A stretch of DNA of 64,000 nt, from contig CAUJLY010000001.1 of the NCBI GenBank assembly GCA_963281155.1, forward strand, positions 1,612,001 to 1,676,000, read 5' to 3'. The notes below the pieces were generated by a model, which did no database searches, was not told the origin of the DNA, and saw nothing but the letters and a program-made list of their open reading frames with translations. Below, piece after piece: positions 43,472 through 54,031 of the stretch. The stretch comes from Rhabditophanes sp. KR3021 (lineage: Eukaryota > Nematoda > Chromadorea > Rhabditida > Alloionematidae). Made by a program: the position numbers and the translations under genes. Every line of letters begins with the position of its first letter. The first letter of the stretch is position 1.

Positions 43472-44758
43472 TTATTTCATTAAATAAATCAATCCTGGAT
43501 TATTTAAATCTAATTTTTCTGAATAAAACTGTCCCGCATCAAAAAGATCAAAGATACGACCGGCCGTCATGACCTCACTTTTTATAGACATTTGTGCATG
43601 AACTTGGTTGATTAATTTAACTATTTGGGATAGTCTATAGGAGTAGTTTGATAAATTTTTATTGAAACAGTAATACCCATGAATGTCATTATTCAGACTG
43701 ATTATAATATTCCTAGCCAATTTCATTCCTTCCTGAGAAAAACCAGCTATCTCTTCTGACCAAAGTACTTGACCAATAATATAAGTGAATTCTATCAAAT
43801 CTAGTTTTAAAGCTTTCATGGGTTTGTATAAACAATTCAGCATATGTTCATTCGATGGTCTGAATAATTCGAAAATATGTAGACTTCTTTTTTCATCCAT
43901 TTGATCACATATAACCCTTGCGAATTCTTCATTTGCTGCATGTTTATTGTCGGAAAAGATCAATACTTCTGGACTATCATATCCGAATGTTTGTAGTGAA
44001 TGAAATATTTTTTCAATCGCTGAAAAAAAGGGCCAACTATGGTTGAAAAGAAGTGCACGGTCTGTCAGAGACATCTGGTTGAATTCTCTTGAATATAGCA
44101 ACGCATGAGCAAAGGCGATGCAAGCATTATTTTGGTATTCTAAAAATAGAGTATAGTTCAATATATTCGATCTGACAATTTCATTAGCTTTAAAAGGATG
44201 AGCAGCTTTTTCAAATTCTCTCAAGCCATAACACAAAGATTGCAGTGTTGTAAAATATTGGCCCGGCAGCCATCTAATAGTTTTAATAGGGCCTCTTAAT
44301 ATTGCTTTCAATTTGTATAAAAGATCATTATAGTCAAAGTTGGTTTGGTTTCCAAATAAAATAAGCGTAGGGTACTCTGAGGTAGTAGGAGTAGTTGGTG
44401 TTTTCGTATTTGAACAAGTTAAGCTAAGTGGAGAATAATTTAAAACACGAGGTTGAACTACTTCAATCTCGGACTCCGCTTCTTTATTTTTCCATACCAT
44501 GCCAATACGTTTGCACATATTCAATCTGCATGCTCTTTAAATAAACTATTAATAGATTCATTAAATGGAATGAAGTTACCGGCATTTTTTGGGTTCGTTG
44601 TGTTGCAAGGTACAAGCTCCCGTATTCCTTTTACAAACGTATCTTCTGTTAGCTGCCATTGATCTCGCAAAAAAAGTTGCACAACCCCTGTCAACGTTCT
44701 TCTCGTAATGTACCTCCGTTACATTTGGCTTTTGACAAACCAGACAACAATCATCCAT
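43472..44758 (-). CDS. Nuclear hormone receptor with an atypical first zinc finger
   Basis: Two exons, complement(43472..44534, 44580..44758), give 413 residues; the 45 bp intron splits the second zinc finger (KKCR then ACRLNMCKRIGM). The DNA-binding domain reads CCLVCQKPNVTE, then NVDRGCATFFARS, RYVCKRNTGAC and KKCRACRLNMC. Finger I has Asp where the third zinc Cys should be (VDRGC instead of xxCRGC). The ligand-binding domain has SLQTFGYDSPE and LIEFTYIIGQVLWS, like the receptor at 11,203. It is probably a transcription factor with altered or no DNA binding. An upstream Met (44,791) is possible but less likely. Confidence 0.87.
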
Positions 44759-45629
44759 AATGTAGAGGGGGTGATATAGATATATTAGCAATATTGTTTT
44801 CGGTAGAATCTATATAAAGGTAATAATAAGTTATAGACAAAACAAAAAAGGTCACGTGGTTATCCATTTAAAAACGCATCTATGGCAAAACTCAAAATAT
44901 TTATCACCAAGAGGTGAGAACAAAACACATTTAAGCATGACATTACTGATAAATGCTATTTCGAAACGAATTACAGTTGTCAAGGAAATTAACATTATTA
45001 ATAATTAGTAGTACTACCAACAAAGTTGTGTCAACTCCGTCGTGTGCTCAAGTATCAGACATCACTACTCCGCCAAATATATTAACTAGGTGTTTATGAT
45101 GTTTTATCAAAACTAAAGACGCGTACTGTTCTGATTAGTTCTGATTTGTATCCAAGTTGTACTTGTTCTGTCGTTGACTCGTTATGTGAGCAAATAATAT
45201 AGCTTGATGTATTGACAAAAAGAATAATAGAGAAAAATGTTGTAGATACTTATTTTTAAAAAATGATACAATCAAAGAATGATCAAACATTTTTATTATT
45301 GGAAGAGAGAGAAGTGGAAGTTGTACGTTGTGTGAATTAGGTGGCAATACAAACTACAAAATAAAGTTGACTTTGGTAGGTAGTAACGGATTAAATAAAG
45401 TTTGTTACTGAATTTATTAGTTTAATTTTAACTCTTGAGGGGAAACGTGATAGACATTTACTATTTAGTTAAAGAAGATTGACTAAGCTTTAAAAGCAGT
45501 ATCAATAACATTTTTAGAGACGAAAGTAAACTGTTTCAAATTGGCAAAAATATCAGTTAACTTAAAAATATATTTAATATTATGAATAGGATACTTAAAA
45601 AATTACAATTTCTTATGAATCAAAAAGTA
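44759..45629. other. Intergenic stretch, nothing recognised
   Basis: AT-rich spacer between the nuclear receptor (minus) and tRNA-Val. I see no gene or repeat. Confidence 0.45.
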
Positions 45630-45702
45630 TGATCCCGGGCGGTCTCGATCCGCCGGCCTTCTGTGTGTTAGACAGATGTGATAACCACTACACCACGGGA
45701 GC
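45630..45702 (-). tRNA. tRNA-Val(AAC), variant
   Basis: Cloverleaf on the minus strand: acceptor GCTCCCG/CGGGATC with one C-T mismatch at the second pair, A box TGGTGTAGTGGTTA, anticodon loop CTAACAC (AAC) and T-stem GGCGG/CCGCC around ATCGAGA. The T-loop lacks the usual first T (position 54 is A). The same sequence occurs at 55,093-55,165, with matching flanks. Confidence 0.85.
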
Positions 45703-46572
45703 TTGTACTTACACAAACCTTCAAATAAATACATTCAATGTTTAATAAAAATAATTTGCTTCGTCTTTATCAATCCAATCTTCTGCATCCTCAATTTAAT
45801 ATACCAAACAATCATCAACAATCCACAGAAAACCATATTCACCATATCAACTATCCTCAATCCCAACGACAACAAACATTTTCAGCTAAGTAAGAGAGCA
45901 CAATTCTCCCAATCGTTGTCAACTTCTCTTCTGTAATCTTTGTATTAGGTGTCTTAAAATAAACATTAATTATAGCAAAACTAGCCTGGTATCTTTTCCG
46001 GTATGAAAATTGAATATCGTATTAGCAATACCCCAAATAGCACCTGAACCTAAATTACTTGATGTCATCTCAACTGAAAGTGGGAATTAAAATATATGGA
46101 AAAGCTTGTGTTTGAAATCTTCGATGAAAAAATCTATCCAATATCTGTTCGGTTGGAAGTGAACCAGTTATTATTTGGATTATAAGAATAACAGTAACGA
46201 TCACAATCCTGGCAATCCACAAATTAGGTATTTTTTAGTTTTGACATAATAAGCTTGACTGAAAATAATACTTCCCGATCATTTTGTGAAAACAATAAAT
46301 GCCAGTTTTAAATCTTTTAGAAATGGTTCATAAAAGTGTGTTTTGTGTAAATATCTTATGCAAAACCATGAAAGTGCATTTATTATAATACCATCATTTT
46401 TATCCCCTCATTATACTTCAAAACTCGATGAAAATTTTATTTATTTTAACAATAAATAGTGCTGAAACTACGTTCTGTTCATAAACAAACAAAAAATAAT
46501 TTAATTTTTTAAAAACCTTAAACAATTGAATTAATTTATTTGGTCAGTTGTTTAAAAAATTATTTATAAAGA
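45703..46572. other. Stretch with a possible transporter relic
   Basis: Between about 45,880 and 46,245 the minus strand has broken frames (WIARIVIVTVILIIQIITG, SNLGSGAIWGIANTIFNF, AIINVYFKTPNTKITEEK) recalling the last helices and the PETK-like end of sugar transporters. They do not join. The remainder is featureless. Confidence 0.35.
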
Positions 46573-47460
46573 ATGAAACAAAGAGACAGTTTCAGATCAG
46601 GAATTATGGAATTTTTGATTTTGCTAATTTTGATTTCATTTTCAAATGCTAATGTGGTGCAATATGGAAATGCTTGTGATGGAGTAGCAGTAACATGCGA
46701 ACCTGGCTATGTTTGTTCATATACTGGATGGTGTGCCCAAATTTGCACTCCTAATGTTATCAGTACCAATCAGTGTGGTACTGGAACATGTGCATTGAAT
46801 CAAGTCAAAGGATCAAATGTAATCACATACACATGCGATAATATAGGTAAGGGAAGTCAATTTTGTTCTAGCTTTCAAAATTGTAATCCTGGATATACTT
46901 GTGATAGATATACATTAACTTGCAAAATTGATGTTCCTCCGCCAACTACGACTCTAGAGCCAGATACTACAACTGCACTTCAAATAACAAAAGGTCAAAC
47001 AAATCCAATTCAAAAATCAACAATAAATCCAAGGCCAAAGACAGCGAAACCTACCCAAACACTAGGCAAAAAATGTTCTCCCTTCAAAAGAAATGTCTGT
47101 GATCGTGGCCAAATATGCGATAGATATCAAAAGATATGCATACTACTTGCCAGCAGCACATTAACGAATTCAACTAATACTAATACTACAGATTGCAAAG
47201 ACTTAGTCCTTAATGGAGACCACGACTGTCTTTCTCTAGCGCCATTTTGCAACACCAAAACTTATCGTGATATGATGACATTTTTTTGCCCACGAACCTG
47301 TAACCGATGCAATATTACACAAACACATTGTGTTGACTTTATCAATCCTTTAACAGGACATTCCGATTGCCCTGATAACAAGGATTTGTGTTTGGATGTG
47401 AAGTTTAGGAATTTGATGAAGCATCAATGTTGTGCTAGTTGCAAATTTCAAGATATATAA
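46573..47460 (+). CDS. Secreted protein with EB-like repeats and two ShK domains
   Basis: A single-exon gene. The Met at 46,606 gives the cleanest signal peptide (MEFLILLILISFSNA) and 284 residues; the Met at 46,573 adds 11. The N-terminal part has Cys-rich EB-like units (CEPGYVCSYTGWCAQIC, FCSSFQNCNPGYTC), then a Thr/Pro-rich linker (PPPTTTLEPDTTTA) likely to be O-glycosylated, another CDRGQICDRYQKIC unit, and two C-terminal ShK domains (ending FCPRTCNRC and HQCCASCKF). It is a secreted multi-domain protein, perhaps of cuticle or gland origin; function unknown. Confidence 0.85.
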   Translation: MKQRDSFRSGIMEFLILLILISFSNANVVQYGNACDGVAVTCEPGYVCSYTGWCAQICTPNVISTNQCGTGTCALNQVKGSNVITYTCDNIGKGSQFCSSFQNCNPGYTCDRYTLTCKIDVPPPTTTLEPDTTTALQITKGQTNPIQKSTINPRPKTAKPTQTLGKKCSPFKRNVCDRGQICDRYQKICILLASSTLTNSTNTNTTDCKDLVLNGDHDCLSLAPFCNTKTYRDMMTFFCPRTCNRCNITQTHCVDFINPLTGHSDCPDNKDLCLDVKFRNLMKHQCCASCKFQDI

Positions 47461-47871
47461 TTTGAATAACCATGTATTGTGTTTCATAGAAAGTATAATT
47501 TGTGTAAATATTGAATTAATGTGTCTTCATTGGAGTTACAATAAATGCCTCGAATTTGTTTGTTATCTTTATTTGAACTAGCAATTCGTTTCATCTTTTT
47601 TGGTTCTTTATGAATATTTATCTAGGTTAAGTAGAGATACGGGAATCTTGATAAATAGGATATCTGCATATGCGACCATTGATTAAAAACAACAACACCC
47701 TATAACCGTCTAGTACACGCGGAGAGTCTCCACTCTCTTTTACCAATAAGACTGACATGTGATTTAAATGAAAAAGTTTATGCTTTTACCTTCCGTTTAA
47801 TCAAGGTATTTTGTACGATTGTTTCTAAACTGTTAGCTTCCAATAACCGATTGTTTATTTATAGTGTAATT
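47461..47871. other. Intergenic stretch, nothing recognised
   Basis: Spacer and probable promoter region of the orphan gene at 47,872. No motif is recognised. Confidence 0.45.
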
Positions 47872-49494
47872 ATGAAATATCCGACATCTCATTTCCATCC
47901 TCGGGGAGCTGCTGATTTTGCTTGTTCAATTTCTTCACAGAACAACATCGTTGAGAAGGATAGACCCTCTACTTATTCAAAGAACAACATTGTTGAGAAG
48001 GATAAATGGTCTACTTCAACTTCTTCAGTAACTCCAATTTTCGGAGATTACCTTCAAAAGTATATTCCAATGATTGACAAACACCAAATTGCCTTAAATG
48101 AGGCTCGTGAAAATTACAAGCAAAAAAAAATAGTCGACCAAAAACATCAAGGTTCAAAATTTCTCAGAAAACATGATATTGAATCGTACTTCAAGAATCA
48201 AGAACGCTTATTGACCTATCCATTTCCAGCAAGCTGCACTGAAAACAAAACTAAATCGTCTACTTATTTTGTGAATGAAATGATGATTGAGATGAACAGA
48301 CCATTTTCTAATGTACGAGAACCTGTCTTAAACCCCAAACCTTTACTTGATAACATGCCTATTTTGGAAAGAGAAGTTCCTGTTGGTAACTTACGTTCAT
48401 TGGGCGACCCTGAAAAAATGGTAGTCTGTGACAAGTGCATTCTCTACAATCTTGACTTGTCTTTTCCAAGTGAGTTTAATGATCCTCGTTTTCAAGATGT
48501 CACATTGCAAATTGCAATGTTTTTGGAGCACACATTTAACAATACAATAAACACATGTGATCAGGACTCTGTCGGCATTACTCCATTTAATGAATGGTAT
48601 AAAAAAGACGACGGCAACAAAAGCATCCTTATCCAAAAAATGAAACAAAAGACCATTGAAGTTGGAAGTACAAATTTCAAATGTCTGTTTAATGTGCTTG
48701 AAGAAGAATATTATAAAGAAAAACGCCAGCAACTCAAATTGATAAGCCTAGCAGACTATAGAAGTAAGAATTATTTGCACCAATCATGTCTCTTAACTTC
48801 ATTTGACGATGCAATTCGTTCAAGAATCCAAATTTATCCAAATGTTTTTAAACATTTTTTTCCTGAGGAAAGAATGAGTAAAGGGAAATTACAATGTCCT
48901 AGATATGTTGAATCTTATGATACATGGCGTAGAAAGCATTTTTGTCTTTATTTGACGATGTTTAATTATAAGCATAAAAATATGTTTCCAGAAAAAAGAC
49001 GCCCTGACGTTTATAACGCTGTGTCCTTTGAATTGGAAAAATTGTACTATAAACAAGTTGCTAAAGATGTTAAAATGCCGAATTGTTCTAAATGTTGTTT
49101 AATCATGCATGCTGAGAAAAAGAATTCCGCCAATAAATATATAGGAAAACCATACTTGGTTATTAAACAAGAGAGGGAGGAAAGCATTGAGAAGTTGATG
49201 AAACAATTACTCGACGAAGAGGCTGGAATAATTGAAATTGAACCACAAATTGCAACAATTGAGATTGAAAAAGAATCATTTTTAACTGCAATTCTAACAA
49301 TATCTGGTACAAATAAAGTTATAGCTAAGTCTACTGAAGATAACTTCATAGCTAAATCTACTGAAGGCAAAGTTGTAGCAACATCTAGTACAAATGAAAA
49401 TGCACTAAAATCTACTGAAGACAAAGTTGTAGCAAAGCCTACTATAAATAAATGTGATGCGTTTGATTTTTCTGATTTTGTGATAGTTGATTAA
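47872..49494 (+). CDS. Intronless orphan protein of 540 residues
   Basis: A long intronless frame starting at ATG 47,872 (MKYPTSHFHPRGAADF). There is no signal peptide or membrane segment. Near the N-terminus NNIVEKD occurs twice in tandem (about residues 24-46). The middle has two CxxC motifs (VVCDKCILYN and PNCSKCCLIMH) that could bind a metal, and an aromatic stretch (YDTWRRKHFCLYLTMFNYKH). The C-terminus has degenerate repeats of AKSTED(N/K)-type units. I do not recognise a family. The next gene is also intronless, large and unknown, on the same strand. Confidence 0.65.
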   Translation: MKYPTSHFHPRGAADFACSISSQNNIVEKDRPSTYSKNNIVEKDKWSTSTSSVTPIFGDYLQKYIPMIDKHQIALNEARENYKQKKIVDQKHQGSKFLRKHDIESYFKNQERLLTYPFPASCTENKTKSSTYFVNEMMIEMNRPFSNVREPVLNPKPLLDNMPILEREVPVGNLRSLGDPEKMVVCDKCILYNLDLSFPSEFNDPRFQDVTLQIAMFLEHTFNNTINTCDQDSVGITPFNEWYKKDDGNKSILIQKMKQKTIEVGSTNFKCLFNVLEEEYYKEKRQQLKLISLADYRSKNYLHQSCLLTSFDDAIRSRIQIYPNVFKHFFPEERMSKGKLQCPRYVESYDTWRRKHFCLYLTMFNYKHKNMFPEKRRPDVYNAVSFELEKLYYKQVAKDVKMPNCSKCCLIMHAEKKNSANKYIGKPYLVIKQEREESIEKLMKQLLDEEAGIIEIEPQIATIEIEKESFLTAILTISGTNKVIAKSTEDNFIAKSTEGKVVATSSTNENALKSTEDKVVAKPTINKCDAFDFSDFVIVD

Positions 49495-50102
49495 TTGCAT
49501 TCCATTTATCTTAACCAATTTTGTCTGCTTTTATAATTCATTTAAATCTTTTCAATTTAATAAAGTCAAACACTCCTTAACTTATTGTTTTCAAATTATA
49601 AAACTCCATCTACTTAATTGATACTGAATATTTAACTCAGCTAAAGGAAAATACCCATGGAAAAAATGAGTGACGTTTGATGAGATCAACATCATGTGAC
49701 AATTATACGATTTAACATATGTGAATAAAGAAAGTGAATCGACAAGAATCGATTTAACCAAAAGTCTTTTACTATCATTTAATATATGTGTATAATAATC
49801 ATATGCCAACGTGATCTTTTCTCGCGCCGTCTAATTCTAATCTTTGATGTAAAATTAAAGAAAGCTTTAATCTTGGACTCAACAACACAACTCCAACTCT
49901 GAACCAAATAGACTGACCATGTCGTACTCAACTTGACATACCCACGTCGTTTTAAACATACAGATACACCTACTTCATTTGCGTATAAAAGCAACGATTA
50001 TCAATCTAAATCATTCATTCGATTCATTTTATGCAAAAGTTCTTTATTATAATTTTATTTGTTGTTTATTTTCAGAATATCTAATTCTTCGCTTACTTCG
50101 TC
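49495..50102. other. Intergenic stretch, nothing recognised
   Basis: Spacer between the two orphan genes. Short minus-strand frames (49,591-49,994) look accidental. Confidence 0.45.
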
Positions 50103-52403
50103 ATGTCTCAATCAAGAGCTACCCAAATTAATGAACAACACGGTAATTGTGCTACTCAAGCTTCTGAAAGTTGCGAAACTGTAAATTTAAATAATGGCCT
50201 TATTATGGATGTTTATTTTGAAATAGAAAAACCTGTAATTGAGTCTCCGGACGCCAAGGAGAATCAATTGCAGCAATTGGGTAAACCAACGGATTCTCAT
50301 AAAACAACTGGCGAGAACAGCGTTCAACAACGTCCACCAACTTGCTCTACTTCCAATCAAAGCAATATAACTTATAAGTATTATAACAACCGCAATTTGA
50401 CTCTTAAAGGTTCTTCTAATTACATGTATATAAGTGCGTCAACATTTTTTGACAGTTATTTTAACCTGCCTGCTCAAACTCTCAAGTCTAATGGAGACAT
50501 TTCCAATCTAATTTCGTTTAATAGTTCAGAATTACTTGATATATCGGAATATACTAGACGCTTGGCTTTATTTGATAACATTTATTATGATCTTAATTTT
50601 CCCTTGGCTGATAAATTGGGATCCAATCAAATTCAAAAACCAGATGAAAGTAAAGTGATCAATACTGAAGCAATCCAATCTGAGGAAAAAACAAAATTAC
50701 ACGAAAAATCAACAAAAATTCCATATAAAAACTTATTCATGTCACATATAAATGTGGGCAGTTTTAACAGTGCAGTCAAATCTGCAAATCTTCTTGTTTC
50801 TAATGCCACAAATGACGCCTCAAAAACTGAGGATAGCTCAGAAGATGATTATAATCATAAATTGGAAGTTCCCAAGGCAGGGAATAATTGTTCAAACATT
50901 AAATTTACTGAGATGCTTTTGAATAAAAAGGAGGTTGGGGATAATTTTATATCAAACGGCATAAAAGAATTTGTTACTTGTGAAGATGAAGATGTCATAA
51001 ATTTGTTTGAAACAGAAGATGAATGCAGTGAAAGTGAGTATGAAACTGATTATGAGGACGATAGTCAATGTGATTCTGATTGTTCAGATTGTATTTCATG
51101 CGATTCTGAAGCTGACACAACAAAATCTAACACACTTCCCAATTGTGGTAAGAAAGAAATTGGTGAAGTTGGTTGGTCTGAGGATGTGACTCAAGATTCT
51201 GATGAAAGTGATTATGAGGATACGACTGATTCTTCTGACCAAGATTCTGAACAAAGCGAGGATGAAACTGATTCTTCTGACCAAGATTTTGAACAAAGTG
51301 AAGACGAGGAAGAAGCTGATGAGTCTGACAAAGAAGTTGCTCTGTATAACAAGCACAGAGGTTCATTAAAAGAAAGATGTGCAACATGTCCAAATTACGC
51401 CTACATATATTCAACTGACGAGGGATATACTTTTCTAACAACTTCTCGTCAAGTTAAAGAGTACCTGGCTAATAAAGAATCTATTCCAACTTCTGAATAT
51501 CGAGGAAACAAATCCAAAACTTTTTCAGAATGGATAAAAGAAGATGCTTTAGATGTTTTGGTCAAAAAGGTTACCAAGCAATTAATTAAAAACCAATTCT
51601 GCCAAGACAATTTTCAAGTATCCGTTGACAAAGCCATTGAGAATGTTGAAGGTAACTATTACTATGAAAAAGCCTTACAAGAAGAGCTGATTAGAACTTA
51701 TGGACATGAAGATGGGACAGAATTTAAATCATATTTACGTACTTCATTCGACAAAGTATCAACTGAAGTATCAGTGCTTCATGAAAATGTATTGGACGAT
51801 ATTCTAAGAAATGCCAATTCAACACATGATTTGATGGAAGTTTCTGAATGCGTTGTTTCATTTAGAGAATGGTGCAATACCTTCACTTGTCGATTTCTTG
51901 CCAAAATTAAGAGGTATGCAGTTGATTCAACTAAACCAAATAATATTACAGCTGTAGTGGCTAAGACTGAAAGTGACTACTATGAGAAATATGAATTGCA
52001 GAAAAAAATTAAATATTGTTTCTGGTGTTTGAAAAGAGAGTTTACAAAAAAAGTCAATGCAGAGGAAGAGAAAATTAAATTAAGTCCAGAAGCCAAAATT
52101 GATGAATCTATTAATGCTGTAGTTGCAAGATATGTTGATTGGAAAAATGAAGCCAGAGATGAGACATCAAATGAGTTTAGTGAAAGTGTTATGGAATCAA
52201 ATTCAGAAGGTGCAGCTTATTACGAAGAGGAACTCAAAAGCAGCATTAAAACATTTATACTGTCTATTGAAGACGAGGAATACTTTGCAAACATTGATGC
52301 TCCGTTAGGTCAAAAAGATACTCTTGTTGTTTCAGAAAAAGAAGATTCAGATGAATTCGAAATCTGTGGGCAAGAATATGTAGATCTTGAGGAACTTGAA
52401 TGA
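50103..52403 (+). CDS. Intronless acidic orphan protein of 766 residues
   Basis: A long intronless frame without signal peptide or membrane segment. Residues 1-300 are polar and Ser/Asn-rich. Residues about 300-410 are an extreme Asp/Glu/Ser tract with internal repeats (DSDESDYEDTTDSSDQD, then SEQSEDETDSSDQDFEQSED). The C-terminal 330 residues are charged and helical, with FREWCNTFTCRFLAKIKRY and IKYCFWCLKREFTKKVNAEE and a CFWC motif. The design (acidic disordered tract plus helical end) suits a nuclear or granule protein, but this is inference. No family is recognised. Confidence 0.65.
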   Translation: MSQSRATQINEQHGNCATQASESCETVNLNNGLIMDVYFEIEKPVIESPDAKENQLQQLGKPTDSHKTTGENSVQQRPPTCSTSNQSNITYKYYNNRNLTLKGSSNYMYISASTFFDSYFNLPAQTLKSNGDISNLISFNSSELLDISEYTRRLALFDNIYYDLNFPLADKLGSNQIQKPDESKVINTEAIQSEEKTKLHEKSTKIPYKNLFMSHINVGSFNSAVKSANLLVSNATNDASKTEDSSEDDYNHKLEVPKAGNNCSNIKFTEMLLNKKEVGDNFISNGIKEFVTCEDEDVINLFETEDECSESEYETDYEDDSQCDSDCSDCISCDSEADTTKSNTLPNCGKKEIGEVGWSEDVTQDSDESDYEDTTDSSDQDSEQSEDETDSSDQDFEQSEDEEEADESDKEVALYNKHRGSLKERCATCPNYAYIYSTDEGYTFLTTSRQVKEYLANKESIPTSEYRGNKSKTFSEWIKEDALDVLVKKVTKQLIKNQFCQDNFQVSVDKAIENVEGNYYYEKALQEELIRTYGHEDGTEFKSYLRTSFDKVSTEVSVLHENVLDDILRNANSTHDLMEVSECVVSFREWCNTFTCRFLAKIKRYAVDSTKPNNITAVVAKTESDYYEKYELQKKIKYCFWCLKREFTKKVNAEEEKIKLSPEAKIDESINAVVARYVDWKNEARDETSNEFSESVMESNSEGAAYYEEELKSSIKTFILSIEDEEYFANIDAPLGQKDTLVVSEKEDSDEFEICGQEYVDLEELE

Positions 52404-52725
52404 GTGCAAGAAGACTACAATAATAGTTCTTTTTAAATATCAAGAATACATCCAATTTACAGTAATTTCATATAAATGCGCCTTTAAATTTGTTTAAAAT
52501 AAAAAGATGATTAAACTATTGTTTTGATTTAGTATGTAGGCTATAACTTCATTTGATTTTATATATTACGTATCTATAGACAAGATAAATAACAAATTCC
52601 AGATTATTTTTTATGGAGAATTAAATTCACATTCGCAAGAATTAAATTAATACTTTCCAACAAATATTTTTTCTCGAATTGCATATAAAAGGATTGAAAC
52701 TGTATGAATTTCACACTCGAATAAT
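52404..52725. other. Intergenic stretch, nothing recognised
   Basis: AT-rich spacer with an AATAAA-like signal near 52,498 for the orphan gene and the presumed promoter of the Srt gene. Confidence 0.45.
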
Positions 52726-53751
52726 ATGCTATTTTATACAGAAGAAAAATTTAATACTCATTACAATTGTAATGCTTTGACTGATGAAGAATGGGAATCT
52801 GAAGGTCATCCCAATTTGATATTAGGTATAATTTATATTTTAATAAGTATTCCATTCTTTGTTGCATCTTTTCCCTGTATTTTGGTAATGAAGAAAAAGG
52901 AATTCCGTAAAAACACTGTTTACAAGTTCTTAATATTAGAAGGAATAAATGATATTATAGGAATTATCATAAGTTCTTATATCACCGGTTATTTTACGAT
53001 TCGAGGAACGAACTTTTGTACTCACAGAGTATTTAATTACGTTCTGGGAAATGTGACTTTTTTCATTTGGACATGCACAGGCATGACTGCTATCTTGTTG
53101 GTATTGAACAGAATAATTGATTTATCAAATCCGGTTCTAGCAGCTAGCCTCTTTGATGGCAATAAAACACTAATTTGGCTAATGATTCCAATTCTTTATG
53201 GGGCATTCTACTTCTTTTTCACACCGCCGATTGTATTTAGCTCATCAATCTATGCCTTTGCGTACGACCCCTATCTTGGAACATCCATGGATGCAGAAAT
53301 GAATGCTAATTACTCATACACAACTATTTTTCAACCCTTTAACAATTTCTTTATTTCTGGGAGTTTAATTTTATTGTACACAATTCTTTGTACTTTATTA
53401 TTTAAAAAAAGTAATGCCGGTGGGAAATCAAAAGGACTCTCAAAATTGCAAAAAAATTTAGTTATCCAATCTATTCTAATATGCTTTCCAATCCTTTTTA
53501 CAGCAATCATGTATGTAATGTTTCAATACATTCAACTGACGGCGGGAATAATTATCTTTGCCCAAATAGCTTGGATATCAGCGCATTCAGTTCCATCATT
53601 AATTTACATTGTCTTCAATAGTTCAATTAGAAATTGTATTGTCAGTGAATACTTGCCTGCATATTTTCAGAAAAAAATAACTAATCCTACAGTAATCACT
53701 GTAATTCCAGCTTCTAAGAATACAAAATCTATGCATCACGATTTAATATAA
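52726..53751 (+). CDS. Serpentine receptor class T (Srt)
   Basis: A single-exon gene for 341 residues with seven hydrophobic segments. Srt marks: YKFLILEGINDIIGII in helix 2, FFIWTCTGMTAILLVLNRII around helix 3, LFDGNKTLIWLMIPILYGAF into helix 4, FTPPIVFSSSIYAFAYDP in the second extracellular loop and a complete helix 7 (FAQIAWISAHSVPSLIYIVFN) followed by SSIRNCI. A candidate chemoreceptor of sensory neurons. Its complete helix 7 is a useful comparison for the neighbour at 54,032. Confidence 0.87.
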   Translation: MLFYTEEKFNTHYNCNALTDEEWESEGHPNLILGIIYILISIPFFVASFPCILVMKKKEFRKNTVYKFLILEGINDIIGIIISSYITGYFTIRGTNFCTHRVFNYVLGNVTFFIWTCTGMTAILLVLNRIIDLSNPVLAASLFDGNKTLIWLMIPILYGAFYFFFTPPIVFSSSIYAFAYDPYLGTSMDAEMNANYSYTTIFQPFNNFFISGSLILLYTILCTLLFKKSNAGGKSKGLSKLQKNLVIQSILICFPILFTAIMYVMFQYIQLTAGIIIFAQIAWISAHSVPSLIYIVFNSSIRNCIVSEYLPAYFQKKITNPTVITVIPASKNTKSMHHDLI

Positions 53752-54031
53752 CTTTCACACGAATAAATGTTTTCATTCCCATAAATAATTGCTTACGATT
53801 AAGTCACTTCCTTAACGTTTAAGTTAACGTGTGCATTGGTGTTTAGTTTATAACTAACAATAATGAAAAACACCTTAGTGTCTAATTTCGTTAATTTATT
53901 CAGACACTTCTTTGCCATCAACAATTATTCTTTAATTAAATAACATAATTATCAAACCTTGAGTTGATAGGAATATGATTTAATAACATGTTATGTGTCA
54001 AAAACAAATACAAATAATAATGTATATATGA

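Noticed and set aside
49047..49424. Antisense frame of 125 codons in the 540-residue orphan
   Set aside because: It is the mirror of the repeated AKSTED region; the sense frame is far longer.
47872..52403. Orphan pair as parts of a Maverick-type or other viral element
   Set aside because: No polymerase, integrase, capsid or ATPase motif and no terminal repeats are seen nearby.
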